From the NCBI RefSeq assembly GCF_022201045.2, contig NC_068563.1, positions 7,874,001-7,938,000 of the forward strand: DNA of 64,000 bases. Reading direction: 5' to 3'. Below, piece after piece: positions 12,030 to 24,824 of the stretch. The notes under the pieces are model-generated. The model made no database searches. It was not told the DNA's origin and saw only the letters and a list, made by a program, of their open reading frames with translations. Both the position numbers and the translations under genes were made by a program. The stretch's first letter is position 1, and the number at the start of each line of letters is the position of its first letter. The DNA comes from Citrus sinensis. Lineage: Eukaryota; Streptophyta; Magnoliopsida; Sapindales; Rutaceae.

Positions 12030-12490
12030 TAAAGGGTTTATACTTTGTAATATAATTAATGTTCGTTTAATTCTTATATTTTAGTTTAAGTAGTATCCAT
12101 TTACCTTTTATATTTTAAAAAATATTATAAGATACTTTTGTCATTAAATATGTTATACCTCTGGTTTCTTTGCAACTTTTATAAAAAATTATTCATAAAA
12201 TAACCTCCAGACATTAATTAAAAGAAAAGAATATAAATTTATCAAAATAGTCCAAGGAAGTAAATAAAACATAATTTTTTTATTATTAAACTTTTAGCCA
12301 TATTAATTTGATAAATAAAGATTAATGGAAAGATTGTTACAAGGGTATTTTAACATAAGTAAAGAAAAAGTAAGAGTAAAATTGTAATATATTTAACAAG
12401 AAGGATGTCTGGATATATTTTTCAAAATATAAAGTCTAAATGTACACTTAACCTAAATATATGAAGACTAAATTAGTATTTATCTCTTTA
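12030..12490. mobile_element. Degenerate MITE related to the 23.9-kb Mutator-type element (ends approximate)
   Basis: The left part (GTTCGTTTAATTCTTATATT, then a TTTTATATTTTAAAAAATAT block) is mirrored on the right by the complement (ATATTTTTCAAAATATAAAG, then GAAGACTAAATTAGTATTTA). The text of the termini resembles the element at 23948-24570. No target duplication could be fixed, so the borders are guesses. Confidence 0.4.
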
Positions 12491-13218
12491 TAATATTATC
12501 TACTTAAACTCTAAATAGACTTTTTTTAAATAGAGTTGTGGATAAATTCCAATTTATTTTAAACCTCTATCTCTCGTTGGATTCAAACTTGTGGTAAATA
12601 AAGTTATATAAAAACCTTTCGACCAACCCCTTGGATATTTTGTGCAAATATAAACAAACACTCACTAAAAATGTGACAATAAATCTAAAATAATTATATT
12701 AGATAAAATACAATTCAACACTACATTATTACGAATAATCAAATTATCATTAATCGAATAGTTAATCATATCACAAACGAGTTCGCATGCTAACAACACT
12801 CAAACCCAAACTCAACATAATCATTACATTACATGAGTAAACCCAGAATTCGAAACGATTAATGGTTAGTCCAACTAAATTGGTATCGTTAATGTGGGGT
12901 TCATAATTCATATCAGGTTGACTGGTTGTGTCACAAATTGTCACCCTTGTGGAAACACAGAGACACCGAGAGAGAGAGACTTATGTGATGCAAATAAATA
13001 AACTACGCTTCTAATGGAGAATTAACAAAAGAATAGGGATTCATATGGTATTTTCCCAAAACCAATAATAGAACTCCTCGCTGTTGATTGGCCGCAACAG
13101 TAACACAGTATACTTAAATTTCCAGCAGTTTCTGCCACTTTTTCTCGCTCGCTATATTTTCCCGGAAAATCGATTGCACAGATTACACAGAGAGAGAGAG
13201 AAACAGATAGGAAGTGCC
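12491..13218. other. Promoter region of the MTN gene
   Basis: AT-rich spacer before the MTN start codon. Two short GA repeats flank the 5' UTR region (GAGAGAGAGA near 12970 and 13190-13200). I see no obvious TATA box. Confidence 0.35.
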
Positions 13219-16200
13219 ATGGCTCCTTGTGGCGAGAAATCACAGGAAGCCATTTCCTCCGTCGTCATTATTATTGGTAGATACATATATACTCTTTCTT
13301 TAGTGCGTACATATATATTTTTATTAATAATAACAATTGTAGTTATTATTATTTTAATAAATTTTTTGTTTATATAATTTATTTATTATTATTATTATTT
13401 TGAAGCTATGCAAACGGAAGCGATGCCTTTAGTTAACAAATTCGAGCTAAAAGAGGACCAAGACTCAGTGTGAGTTTTTTTTTTTTTTTTCTTTTTTGTG
13501 TTTGTTTTTAACTAAATGTTTTTTTCTATCAGTTTATTTGACTTCGATTTCTAATTTTTATTCACGAAAAAATAAATGATTTTCTATGCAATCATTTGAT
13601 TTGTATTGAATATGTACATATACGCAAAAAAAAATTGGATTTATGTTAAGATGATTTTGTTTTCAGTTAGTTTGACTGATCCTCGGCAGGCCCTTTACTC
13701 TCCAATTTTTTTTTTTTTTTAAACTGCAATTTGTGAATTACTAAACTTTTAATGAGTGTAGGTGAAAAAATATTATGTTTTGAAGGATGCATCATTGTTG
13801 AGTCAAAAAGATTTGCTTGCCTATGTAAATACTGTTGCACTGATTGAGGTTTTGATGTGTAACTATTGTTTACACATTGCAAGTGTACTTTTGTGTTCCG
13901 GTTCTGGTATATTTGTGTTCATATTAGTACATATCACGGATAATTCTTGTTCGTTTATGGGTATCATATGTGCTTTGGTTTGATATGCTTGCAAACTGAG
14001 TTCCATATGTGTTCATTGGTTGGCCTTAAGTTTGATGGGTTAATGCAACTGATCAGGTTTCCAGAAGGGGTCCCTTGGGTCAGGTATCACGGTACTTACA
14101 AAGACCTCCACCTAAATATAATATGGCCGGGAAAGGACACATCTTTGGGTTAGTATTTTATTCTTGTAATTTATGTTGGTGATTTCTGTTTTCTTTATGT
14201 ATTACTTTCCAAACATTAGTTATCTGCCATGGTTGTTTTATGACTATGCTTTCTTTAATGTTGTATGGACCCCTAAGAATCACATCGATAAGAAATTTGA
14301 TAAAAGGCTAACATATTTATCATACTTTGGATCCTTAAGGAAACCATGCTTAATACCTTGTAGGGCTTCAATTGTTAACTTGTGCAGAATATAGAATTCA
14401 TATTCATGCTATGATCTATACCAAAATGATATTATTGGGTAGATTCAGACCAGCGTACACTTAAGCGGGCATTGCTAGCATGTGCGAAGCTATGCAGTGC
14501 CCATGGACGCAAATGGCACTGACATTGATGTGGTAGGATACACATGTACTCAACAGGAATATGAAATTCATGATTCGTTTTTTGCTAACTTGAACCTAAT
14601 CCTTTCAGAGGTTGATAGCGTTGGCACGATTTCGGCATCTCTTGTAACATATGCTTCTATCCAAGCTTTGAAGCCAGACCTGATCATAAATGCCGGTACT
14701 GCTGGTGGCTTCAAGGTATGTGCTCTGCAGCACAGTTTGTCTGACAACCATTCAATTATAATTTCTAGAAATCAAATTCTCTTTGAACCTTTACCATTTT
14801 TATTTAAGATTCAACTGCTACTCTCTTTCAATTGGTAGAAGATAAGTAGTTTTCTTCCTCCTTGTAACAATTGTCCTCCTACTACATTGAGACTTTGTTT
14901 TAGTAGTTTTAAATCTCCAATCTGTCAATCCCTCTCTTCTGAATGTAGGTATCTGGTCTGTTCATGAGGCATGAATGATGTGTTAGCCAATTTTCTTATA
15001 CTGATTTTTGTATGTTTTCAGGCTAAGGGAGCATCCATTGGTGATGTGTTCCTCATTTCTGATGTTGCCTTCCATGATAGAAGGATACCTATCCCTGTAA
15101 GTGTTTCTCAGTTTTCGTTCTTACATTTCACTTTTCTGCAAAAGAGTTGGAGATATTCATCACTGCCATTCTGCTTGGTTCAAAAACTTCATGGTCCAAT
15201 TCCACAGACATAGATTTCAAACTTGACAAGCAAATTCATTACATTTAGGTTTTCCTTTCTGGCCATTGTTTATCTGCTCATTTGATACTTGAATCTACAT
15301 TTAACTCCTAAAGTTGTGCACAGCCGTTGTAGATTCAATGGTGGGATTAATTAATTAAACTTTGTTGCTTTAAGTCACAAACTCACAATGATCTTAAAAA
15401 GCCAACTTTTACTTCATGAGTGTTTATTTATGCTCAACCTGTGTCATGTTGACAAATGCAAATAGATAGCTGTATAAATAAATATTTAGAATTATTTGTC
15501 ACTCTGTTTTCTTTCGCTTTCCATGTCTTTTGTAGGTTTTCGATCTGTATGGAGTTGGTCAACGGCAGGCCTTCTCGACACCCAATCTTTTGAGGGAACT
15601 TAACCTAAAGGTGACAACAAATTAGAGTGATTGAAATTTTAATCATTGAACATATCAAATATCTTGCTCGGATACTGCAAACACTTTCTTTTACCAGAAT
15701 GGGCTGTCAATTTTTTGATAATTTGGTCTCTTTCGACATTCTTGTACAGATGCTTTATTGTTTTGTCTGTATTGTTCTAGTTAACTTTCTTCTGCCTTCA
15801 CTAAACATACGTGGTTATGAACTACTTTTAAGTTCATTCTTTATTACTTTTATATAAGTTATCGATAGATTATTATATAGTAAGCCTGCTTAGTGATATA
15901 GGATGAGACTCAGATTTCTTACAATGAGATTGTTTGATTTCAATGGTTTACATCTCACTTCACTATTCAGTGAAATGAGCTGCTTCTGATATCAATTTCA
16001 GATTAGTCTGGCATTTGTAAATACACACCACTGTTGTTTAGGGGCATACCTCAATCCTGTGATAGACATTTCATGCTTGAGGTACTAGCTGCTTGATAGG
16101 TTTTTCTGGGTGTTAATTTAACGCCCTGTATCTAGGAAATATGGTGTAACATGCCAGCTTAGTTAGATAGGATATGGTTCAGGTCAACAAATTACGGAAG

Positions 16201-17644
16201 TTAATGTATACTTTATTTTGTTTTGTGCATGAACTTTATGCTCTTTCTAGAATGTGTGCAAGCCTTTTTCTTGTTAAAGTGTTCTGCAGTACTTTTTGGA
16301 TTTAGAGATCTGCTCAGTTCTCTTATATGCAGTCATACGTACCAAAGAGAAGACTTACTGCTTGTTCTATCCAAACTGTTTTGCCGACCTCATAGTTTTA
16401 TGGTGATTGAGGTGAATCATTTAGTGATTGTATTTACATTATGAGTTAACAGCAAGATTAGATATCCAAATAACTGGTTTTTTGGGCCCTTTGTGTCTGT
16501 TTAGGATCTCCATTAATTATAAATGCCAGTCTTAAGACTCATAATCCTAAATTGCTTCTTCATTTAAAGTGAAACTTGGTTTTATCTTTATGATGCTGAA
16601 ATTCTTTGCAAATTTCATTTACTCTTGCATACTTGCTTCAGGTTTGCAAATTGTCTACGGGTGACTCTCTAGATATGTCCTCACAAGATGAAACATCAAT
16701 TACTGCAAATGATGCAACTATTAAAGACATGGAGGTAAGAGCCGAATTTTAGCTATCTCTTAAACTGCATTAGGACCGGGAAAGTGAAGAAAAGAGGAGA
16801 AGAGAGAAAAGGGATGAGGCTCATCCTCTTTCTATCTATTTGGTTAAATAGGATAGAAGGGGAAGAGTTGTCATCACTTTTTCTTCCGTTAAGTATCCAC
16901 TAAGAAGGGGAGCCTTCCAAGATGGCTGTTGGTGAAGCCCTACCTGTAAACTCTTCCCATATAAGTACTTGTGATGAACCTTTGATAAATCATCCCCAAT
17001 TTTTCTGCTGAATTTCTGCCCTGTTACTGATATATCTTTGACCAAGAAGCATTTCCTTTTTTCTTCTTAGATGATGAAATAGAAAATTAAATTTATTTGT
17101 GAAGGCGTGTTTCCCTTTTTCATTGTTTATTTTTCAATTTGAGCTGTACTGTTCAATATATGCTTCCTGATTCATCTCTTGTTGTTTTAGTTATTCGGTA
17201 AAAATGTTGTACCGGCATCTGACATTGCATCTTAGGCCAAAGTACATTAATGGCTGAAAACCATTTACATTCTTAGTAAAGGAATATTCAAGCAAAGTAG
17301 ACTACTATCCTCGTATATGCTATCATACATCACATGATATCGGGACATGACATATGAAATGGAAATTCAAATAGTTTCTTTCAACGTGTATGTTTCGTGT
17401 GTTTCTACATTGATTAATTTCTTTTTCCCCTGAATTTTGGTTTCAGGGAGCTGCTGTTGCATATGTGGCTGATCTTTTTAAAGTGCCTGCACTATTTGTG
17501 AAAGCTGTAACTGATTTAGTGGACGGTGATAAGCCAACTGCAGAGGAATTCATGCAAAATCTGGTTGCAGTTACTGCTGCACTTGAACAGTCAGTCTCCC
17601 AAGTCATTGATTTCATCAATGGAAAGCGCTTCTCTGAACTTTGA
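13219..17644 (+). CDS. MTN1: 5'-methylthioadenosine/S-adenosylhomocysteine nucleosidase
   Basis: Cleaves methylthioadenosine to adenine and methylthioribose in the Yang (methionine salvage) cycle, which supports ethylene, polyamine and nicotianamine synthesis. Eight exons: 13219-13276, 13406-13469, 14057-14148, 14609-14715, 15022-15096, 15536-15610, 16642-16734, 17447-17644. The sum is 762 nt, 253 aa, close to the roughly 260 aa of Arabidopsis MTN1/MTN2. Every junction has GT..AG and keeps frame. Recognisable blocks: AMQTEAMPLVNKF, DSVGTISASLVTYASIQALK, INAGTAGGFK, HDRRIPIP, DLYGVGQRQAFSTPNLL, the nucleoside-binding MEGAAVAYVAD spanning the last intron, and TDLVDGDKPTAEEF, which holds the catalytic aspartate. 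The protein should be cytosolic: I see no targeting signal. It could equally be orthologous to both Arabidopsis MTN1 and MTN2, since those are recent duplicates. Confidence 0.95.
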
Positions 17645-18215
17645 CACGCTTGGTCCTGACTTTTTATTTTCCTGGAAAAAATAATTCACAAAATATTCAT
17701 AAATCATAGTTCCATAAACCACCAGATACGGAGCTGTTGCTTGATTGTTATAGTTTTGAGTAGGTATGCGTTTTAGTTAGCCATCCGCTCAAAAGAAACT
17801 TCTTGTAATGGTAAATGCATATGGTTCGAGCTATTATTTGCTTAGTCATGTGAACTTTTTGAGAATCGGCTATTTGATTTCTTGCATTCAGTTACTTAAC
17901 CGACGATCGATTCTGCTAATTATTTCGCACCGTCGAAGATATGCTTTAATGGTTCCAAGCGATTGGATTTTGTCTTATCGTATTTCTTCTACTTTGGACA
18001 ACTACATTCTCTGGAAGATGCCACGGATTCACACATTGATGTGCTTGCACCAAATATCTATCAAGATCCATAAACATTTCCCGCATGAAACCCTTGCTTC
18101 CCAACTAATTCATTTATTTAGGAATTGCTCATTTCTGGTGTCAGGATATTTAAAATGTCAATTACCGCTTTCAAGTTCCCTTTTTATATTAACATTTTAA
18201 CTTGTTGGCGATTGC
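17645..18215. other. Spacer between MTN and LAP5
   Basis: MTN 3' UTR and LAP5 promoter. A 130-codon open frame at 17808-18200 has no recognisable domain and is probably chance. I see no repeats. Confidence 0.5.
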
Positions 18216-18223
18216 TATAAATA
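18216..18223 (+). promoter_or_regulatory. TATA box of LAP5
   Basis: TATAAATA lies 97 bases before the LAP5 ATG at 18321, a normal plant TATA spacing with a 5' UTR of roughly 65-70 nt. No other TATA-like site is better placed. Confidence 0.6.
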
Positions 18224-18320
18224 GAAGTACCATTCAGTGTATTAGCTTCACTGTGGATTCAGGCAGTTTGAGCACACCTCCTGAAAGTTTCATCAACGTT
18301 TCTTTTGATAGAGAAGAAGC

Positions 18321-19618
18321 ATGGGCAGCTTAGCAGGTTTCGCAAATAAGGCAAGCCCTGGCAAAGCTACCATTCTGGCTCTTGGCAAGGCTTTCCCTCA
18401 CCAACTTGTCATGCAGGAATTTCTGGTTGATGGGTACTTCAAGAACACCAACTGTGATGATCCCGAGCTCAAGCAGAAGCTAACCCGACTCTGTACTCTT
18501 CATTCTCTTCACTTCCCCCTCTTTTATTTATTTGCATTCTGTAGAGGCAAAATACAATCTCTGACTAAGCTTACACATTGCTTCACATTGACTTAATTCA
18601 TCTCCTTATATGGTATCATCTTACAGGCAAGACAACAACGGTTAAAACAAGATATGTAGTCATGTCAGACGAGATCCTGAAGAAATATCCTGAGCTTGCC
18701 ATAGAAGGCCTTCCTACTGTGAAGCAAAGGCTTGATATCTGCAACAAAGCTGTCACCCAAATGGCCATTGAAGCTTCACAAGCTTGCATCAAGAGCTGGG
18801 GCAGGCCAATAACAGACATAACCCACGTAGTTTATGTCTCCTCAAGTGAAGCTCGGCTGCCTGGGGGTGATCTCTACTTGGCAAGAGGCCTTGGACTCAG
18901 TCCTGAGACTCAGCGTGTCATGCTCTACTTCATGGGCTGCTCTGGTGGAGTTTCTGGCCTGCGTGTGGCGAAGGACATTGCTGAAAACAATCCTGGAAGC
19001 AGAGTTCTGCTAGCTACTTCCGAAACTACAATTATTGGGTTCAAGCCACCAAGTGCAGAAAGGCCATATGACTTGGTTGGTGTCGCACTCTTTGGTGATG
19101 GTGCTGGAGCCATGATCGTTGGCTCAGACCCGGTTCCCAGTGAAAGGCCTCTCTTTGAGCTGCACACAGCAATCCAGAACTTCTTGCCAAATACCGAAAA
19201 AACAATAGACGGGAGGCTTACGGAAGAGGGGATTAGCTTTAAGCTGGCAAGAGAGCTGCCTCAGATAATCGAGGATAACATTGAAGGATTCTGTGGCAAG
19301 CTAATGGGCAATATTGGATTTACCAACAATGATTACAACAAGATGTTTTGGGCAGTTCATCCCGGAGGGCCTGCGATATTGAATAAGTTGGAAAAGAGAC
19401 TGAATTTGTTGCCAGATAAACTGAATGCCAGCAGAAGAGCTCTGATGGATTATGGGAATGCTAGTAGCAACACCATTGTGTATGTGCTGGAGTATATGTT
19501 GGAAGAGAGTTTGAAAATGAAATCACAGGATCATGAAGACACCGATTGGGGATTGATACTGGCTTTTGGCCCTGGAATTACCTTTGAGGGCATTCTTGCT
19601 AGGAATCTCACCGTCTGA
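18321..19618 (+). CDS. LAP5: Type III polyketide synthase, LAP5/PKSB (anther sporopollenin)
   Basis: Chalcone-synthase-superfamily enzyme of the LESS ADHESIVE POLLEN 5 / PKSB type. In Arabidopsis it makes alkyl-pyrone precursors of sporopollenin in the tapetum, from long-chain acyl-CoA and malonyl-CoA. Two exons, 18321-18492 and 18627-19618, 387 aa. The single intron splits a cysteine codon (T|GC), the conserved intron position of the whole family. Catalytic residues are visible: Cys in YFMGCSGGVSGL, His in FWAVHPGGPAIL, Asn in MDYGNASSNT, and the C-terminal GFGPG-like loop reads AFGPGITFEG. The opening GKATILALGKAFPHQLVMQE and VVYVSSSEARLPGGDLYLA fit PKSB better than PKSA/LAP6. No sign of damage. 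Confidence 0.93.
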
Positions 19619-20334
19619 AAATAAGAGTGTGGCTCGAGTAGTTTCATACTCTTGGTTTTACAATCGTTAAGACAGAAAACAAAGCCTCAGTTTGTGTTAA
19701 TCCCAGTGTCCTATGTTTGTTATTTTGTGTAATAAATTCAGCTACTCCCAACACCTTAAAACTTTTATTTGAAGCTTCGTCCTACATTTTGTGTTACAAC
19801 AGATTCCACCTGTAAGTTCCAGCCTTAATTGGTAGCTCCGGCATCTAAAACAATGATGAAACCTTACTGCGGATTGCATCAAAATATATATATTTTCTAT
19901 TTCTTGTATATCGATGCTAAACAAATTAAGTTTTTAATAAGATGACACGTAATAATATGAAAGCCGCCCAGTGCCCACATTAATTCAACACCAGTAGCCA
20001 TTCAAAATATAAGGTCTGACTTTAATTGCATGACAAGATGGAGGCCCACAAAATCTAACATAAGCTTCCAACATTTATCGTATGCAAAAGATCAGCCTTG
20101 GCAGAGTTGAGTGACTATAAAATCATTTTCAAATATAAATATCCACCCAAATTTCCTGCATCCCCAACTTTCCTAAACAACCCATTTAACTTCCAATCAT
20201 GATTGCAAGACCTAGGGAGTCCAAAATCGAAAGCAAAATGGGAATTTGAACCAGAACCACCAGCCACACGCTCTGATTAAAGTTAATTGTATATGTCAAT
20301 GTGCTCATAGACCATGCACGACAATTTTTTGCAA
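19619..20334. other. Convergent spacer between LAP5 and the ERD2-like gene
   Basis: Shared 3' flanks of two genes that read towards each other. AATAAA-like polyadenylation signals for LAP5 occur near 19730. No other feature seen. Confidence 0.5.
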
Positions 20335-23300
20335 TTACACCACCCCGGAGGGAAGTCGGAGGACTAGCTGTCCGCCAAAGACACTGCAAAGCAAAGAATA
20401 ATTGTTACCTACATAACAGTAACAGTACTGGGGAAACTACATTCAATAAGGTTTTACATATACATACGGTTCATCAAAATAAATGAAAGAGAGGGATAAG
20501 CACTTAAAAGATTTGCAACCAACCTTTTGACATAGTAGTAACAGAAGTCCGCTAAGATGAAAGTTTGGACAATCTCTGAGATAAGCACCATCGAAGGCCA
20601 TAATCCATAGCCCAGGGCTACCAGCAAGTGTCCACGACTATCCAGAACCTGTTAAAAGCAACATACACAAAGCACCAACAGCAGATTTAAACATGCAATC
20701 AGTAAAAACACCACAATAAATGCCAATGACAGAAGAGAAATATTAAACGAACAAGCAAATCAAGTACTATTTCTAAAATATCTTAATCCGTTTAGAAACA
20801 TATGAGTTAATCAAAGAGCTACATAGGCAAATCATGTTCCCCGTACCAATAGTCCTCCCCCCCCCCCCCCCCCCTCCTCTCTTTTTCTCAACATTGCATA
20901 AAAGAAAACCAAATCTCTCCCCAACCCTGACGTGAGTAGGATTCAAACCCAAACTAGTATCCACATCCTTATAACAGTAGTGGTAGCTTGAACAGTATTC
21001 TTGTAGGGTGCGAAACACTGGGAAATGAAAGCTTACTCTGCTGGTGGCATATGTGGTAGGGGGAAAATGCGATACCTAAATTGGTTCTAGTGGGTGTAGA
21101 TAAGATGCCCAGCGGCAATAACATATAAGATACCATGTATGAATTCTCCCATGTTGATGTACGCAAAAAAGTTTCTGGAATATTATTAAAACGACTCAAA
21201 TTTCCACTGTGTGTTGCTAGCCAGTAAATGCGTCAAATCAAATTTAGAAGCAGAAATCATCAAGATCCCGATCAATCCTGTTCTCTAAGAGTAGTATATT
21301 TTGCCTAAAGTAATTGTACCAGCACAGTTTCAATTAGACTCTAAAGTCATTGTTCCAGCACAATTTCAATTAGACTCCAAACATCAGCACAAACAGCATG
21401 GCCAATATTGAACGAAGAACACAATTAGAAGTGCCACAAAACAGGCTATTAACCTAAGCTAAATCACTACGCGAATTTCAACACTATGGAATAAGACCTG
21501 GAGAACCCAGTGGGCACAGCTCAAAAACCTCGCAACACCAAGCGCAAATACATAATGGGCTGTGAATGGTTCAACAATCTGAAAAAAATAAAAAAAGAAG
21601 ATCATTATTTGGAAGGGTTTATCAATAAAAGCAATATTATTTAGGATAGAAAAATGGACCAATTTCAAGCTAATAAGCATATATGTTGCCACCTAGAAAA
21701 AGGTACCTTTGTGTTCTGCATCACCCGCAACTGGGGCAGTACTGAAACAGCTTCCAGATAAACACAGAAAGCCCAGAAAATCCTATTCAATATATTATGC
21801 GAAGTCGATGGATGAATTAACAGAGCCAATACTGCACAGGGTACCACCTGTACCAAAATTTTAAACAGGATATTGCTTTCACAAACGAATAAATAAGTTC
21901 AAAAGAAGGCACAACTAACACAATCACGATTAATTTGCAGAATCTGGCCAGCGTAAACTGAGGACCCATTTGGGATTGTTGTTGGGAGACTCAAAAGTGA
22001 TTTTGAGTAGCTAAAAGCTAATTTTAGAGTTCAGTAAATTTTTTAAAAAGTTCATATCATCCCATAGCAGATTTTGAAAAGCAGGGAAGAAATAGCTTTT
22101 TTATATGGTAAGCAAGATAAACCCTCAGTAAATCAGGAGACCAATTAGTTTACCCTGCAAATCCATTTCTAGATATGTATTAACTGCAAAACATTTTAAA
22201 TGACAAACTAGCCTGGAGTGCAAAGCAAAAATACAAGTAACGTGATCATCTTTTCATAAAAGATTTTTGCTTTTACACAGACAATAGATAAATTGTTTAA
22301 CCATTTCTACAAATAAAGAACACATATGAAACCCGGAAACAATGACTGATAGACATCACAAAAATATGATCAGTGCCCTTACAGATATAATTGACTGTTG
22401 TTTAAAAAACTAGAAAAATAGGCATAAATGGTAGAAAACTTACCACATAATATATTGCAAAGTTGTCCTTGTCCTCCATGTAACTAGACCTTAGATTGAA
22501 ACGGATCATATAAATAACCCAAAGGGTCGTAGCCAAAGTAGCTAAATCCAGTAGGGTGTGTATATCATATTCCATCACAAAACTACAGTATAGCCTCACA
22601 GCTAAGAAAATAGCTGTTAGTTCCTGGGATTTGAGTGACAGTCCTGCAAATAATCAAAAGAATTTTAATGACTGAGGCAGTCTAAAGATAATAACCTACA
22701 CAGCCGTCTTGAAAAGAAATCACAGACATTATATCAAGAAGAAAATATTACCTAGACAAAAGCTCTGTAATATCAACTAAGGCCAAATAAATATAAACTT
22801 ATTTAAGTAAGGCAACATTGGTAGACATGTCTTCAACTTAATAAACGAGTCTCTACCCCATAATTACCATAATAAGGATCTATTCTTGAATTGTAGAACC
22901 TCCTGAACAAGTCTAGTGATAAAATTGTGCGACCATATCTTTAAAAAAAAAATTTTAATTATAAATCACATGTTCTAGAAAACATCATTATCTTCCCTTT
23001 TCTTTTGCGTCACATTTTGAGGAACCAAACATACTCAAAACATCAGAAAGGATCAAAAATAAATAAAAAGCACGGGACTATCCTTCTCAAAGAAACAATT
23101 TAAGCAAGCAAAAGAAAAAAATACAAGATTATCACTGACCAACCAACCAAATGAAAAAAGTGTGAAAGTGCGATCATATTTACCCAAGCATCATCACATT
23201 AGAAATTCCCAATCAACCTAACTTAGAAACCCTAATTAAAAGCAAAAAAAAAGTACAATTCAACAAATATAAATATAAAAACAATAAATCAAAACGCCCA

Positions 23301-23795
23301 ATTCGTCAACAAATCCCAAACTTTCTCTTCTTGACTCACCACAATCTATCATCCAACAAACAAACACATCATCAAACTGAACAGCAATAAATAACAAACC
23401 CTAAAATTTCGCATTCATCACAAAATCCCAACTTTAGAAACTACAAGTAATAAAGAAAAAATAATAATTTCTTCGCAAAATCAATATGTAAAACCCATCC
23501 AAAAAATAAAATTTATTACGAAAAGATCCAAAAAGCTTTATATTTTAATTTTTTTCTTCTGTTATCAATTACCAGCACAAGTTTTCTCTTTCATGAGCTT
23601 GTATATTAACACGGAGATTCCAATGGAGTGCACGGCCTCGGCAGCAACGAAGAGGTTATCGTGGTCGTGTACAATGAATCGGAGCAAAACCAGCGCTGCC
23701 ATGCCGGAGACCACCGCCAAAAATGCCTTCACTTTCGGCGGCTGTCGCCGGACCCATGTCGAAACCGCGTGGATCGGCCTCTTCGGCGCCCTCAT
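20335..23795 (-). CDS. ER lumen protein-retaining receptor family protein (ERD2-like)
   Basis: Seven-helix membrane protein of the ERD2 (K/HDEL receptor) superfamily, in the longer plant subgroup (about 272 aa against 215 aa for canonical ERD2). Exons on the minus strand in order: 23573-23795, 22444-22643, 21707-21847, 21498-21578, 20524-20648, 20335-20383, summing to 819 nt and 272 aa. It starts MRAPKRPIHAVSTWVRRQPP, a basic cytosolic extension, followed by a hydrophobic helix (AFLAVVSGMAALVLLRFIV) absent from canonical ERD2, then the shared core: SLKSQELTA, VRLYCSFVMEYDIHTLLD, EAVSVLPQLRVMQNTK, VEPFTAHYVFALGVARFLSC and a VLRLPSGVV end. Arabidopsis At4g38790 is the closest protein I remember. 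Whether this subgroup binds HDEL is unclear, so the retrieval role is inferred from the family. Start chosen at the first ATG of the basic extension. Confidence 0.93.
20857..20874. repeat. 18-nt poly-C run in the last-but-one intron region of the ERD2-like gene
   Basis: Uninterrupted C run in the intron between exons 4 and 5. The flanking 150 bases read on the minus strand include a B-box-like GGGTTTGAATCC near 20940, so the run may lie inside an old tRNA-derived SINE. That link is weak. Confidence 0.5.
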
Positions 23796-23947
23796 GAGCG
23801 GTCTAAAAATATTTTACCGGAAATTAAGAGAAAGTGCGAGAGAGTGAGATGTAATTTAGAGAGAGCGAGACAATTGAGTTTCCGATTGGGGCTTTGCTCT
23901 CTAGTGATGATACATCGGTTTTAGCTCTGCTCCGAATATAATTTGCG

Positions 23948-24570
23948 GGGTAAAAGTTTGTTTAATCCTATATTAGTGTACATTTAATTTTTGTATTTTT
24001 AAAACACCTTAAAATGTCTTTGTTATTAAATATTGACACTTATACCATTATTTTTTTTAATTTACTTTTATAATATTATATTTTTATAATAATATTTTTT
24101 TTTGGATATTAATAAAAAATTAAATTATCAAATTAAACTTAAAAATAAAATAAAAACAAAAAAGGTATATATTGATTTTTGTAGAAACTCACGTATGTCT
24201 AAAAAATTAATATCGTAAAAAATTACATTATCAATTTTTTTAGAAAAATTAATATTTTAACACAAGAGTGTGTTTCATAAAAATTAATATATATATTTTT
24301 TATTTTATTTTTTAGTGTTAAATTAGTAATTTATTTTTCCTTTTTAATAATGTCTAAAAAAATTATTATAATAGGGTTATTTTTTCTTTTTAATAATGTC
24401 TAAAAAATTATTATAATAGGGCAATTTTATAAAAATAAGTTAAAAGGAACAAAAGATAATAATAAAAGTGTTAATAATTTAATGGTAGGGATGGTTTGAG
24501 GTATTTTTAAAAATATAAGAACTAAACGAGCACTAACTTCAAAATATAGAGATTAAACGAGCTTTTACCC
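23948..24570. mobile_element. Mutator-type MITE, 623 bp, upstream of the ERD2-like gene
   Basis: The termini are inverted (left GGGTAAAAGTTTGTTTAATC; right complement GGGTAAAAGCTCGTTTAATC), with similarity reaching about 90 bases inward. A perfect 9-bp target duplication TAATTTGCG lies at 23939-23947 and 24571-24579. The element is non-coding. It starts about 150 bases upstream of the ERD2-like start codon, so it is in or next to the promoter. Confidence 0.9.
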
Positions 24571-24579
24571 TAATTTGCG

Positions 24580-24815
24580 CTCTCGGTCGGGTATGGATTA
24601 TCGGGTCCGGATCTGAAAAATTATTTGACCAAATGGTCTTGTAGACTATTTTTTTGGGTTGGAGCATGGGCGCACGATGGGTTGACCGTAGAGGCGTATA
24701 CGTGGGGTTGGGTAACCAATAACTAACTACTACATTAATGTTTTCTTCATTTTTATTTTTTAAGGAGCATTTATATTTATATTTATTATTATTTTATTTT
24801 ATTTATATTACAAAA
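24580..24815. other. Short spacer between MITEs
   Basis: Unremarkable sequence between two Mutator-type insertions, becoming AT-rich to the right. Confidence 0.4.
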
Positions 24816-24824
24816 TTTTATTTA

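Noticed and set aside
17808..18200. 130-codon plus-strand open frame between MTN and LAP5
   Set aside because: Composition is not protein-like and it occupies the MTN 3' flank and LAP5 promoter; no homologue recognised.
21960..22090. Possible MITE left end (GACCCATTTGGGATTGTTG) in an ERD2-like intron
   Set aside because: No matching right terminus or target duplication was found; at most a truncated remnant.
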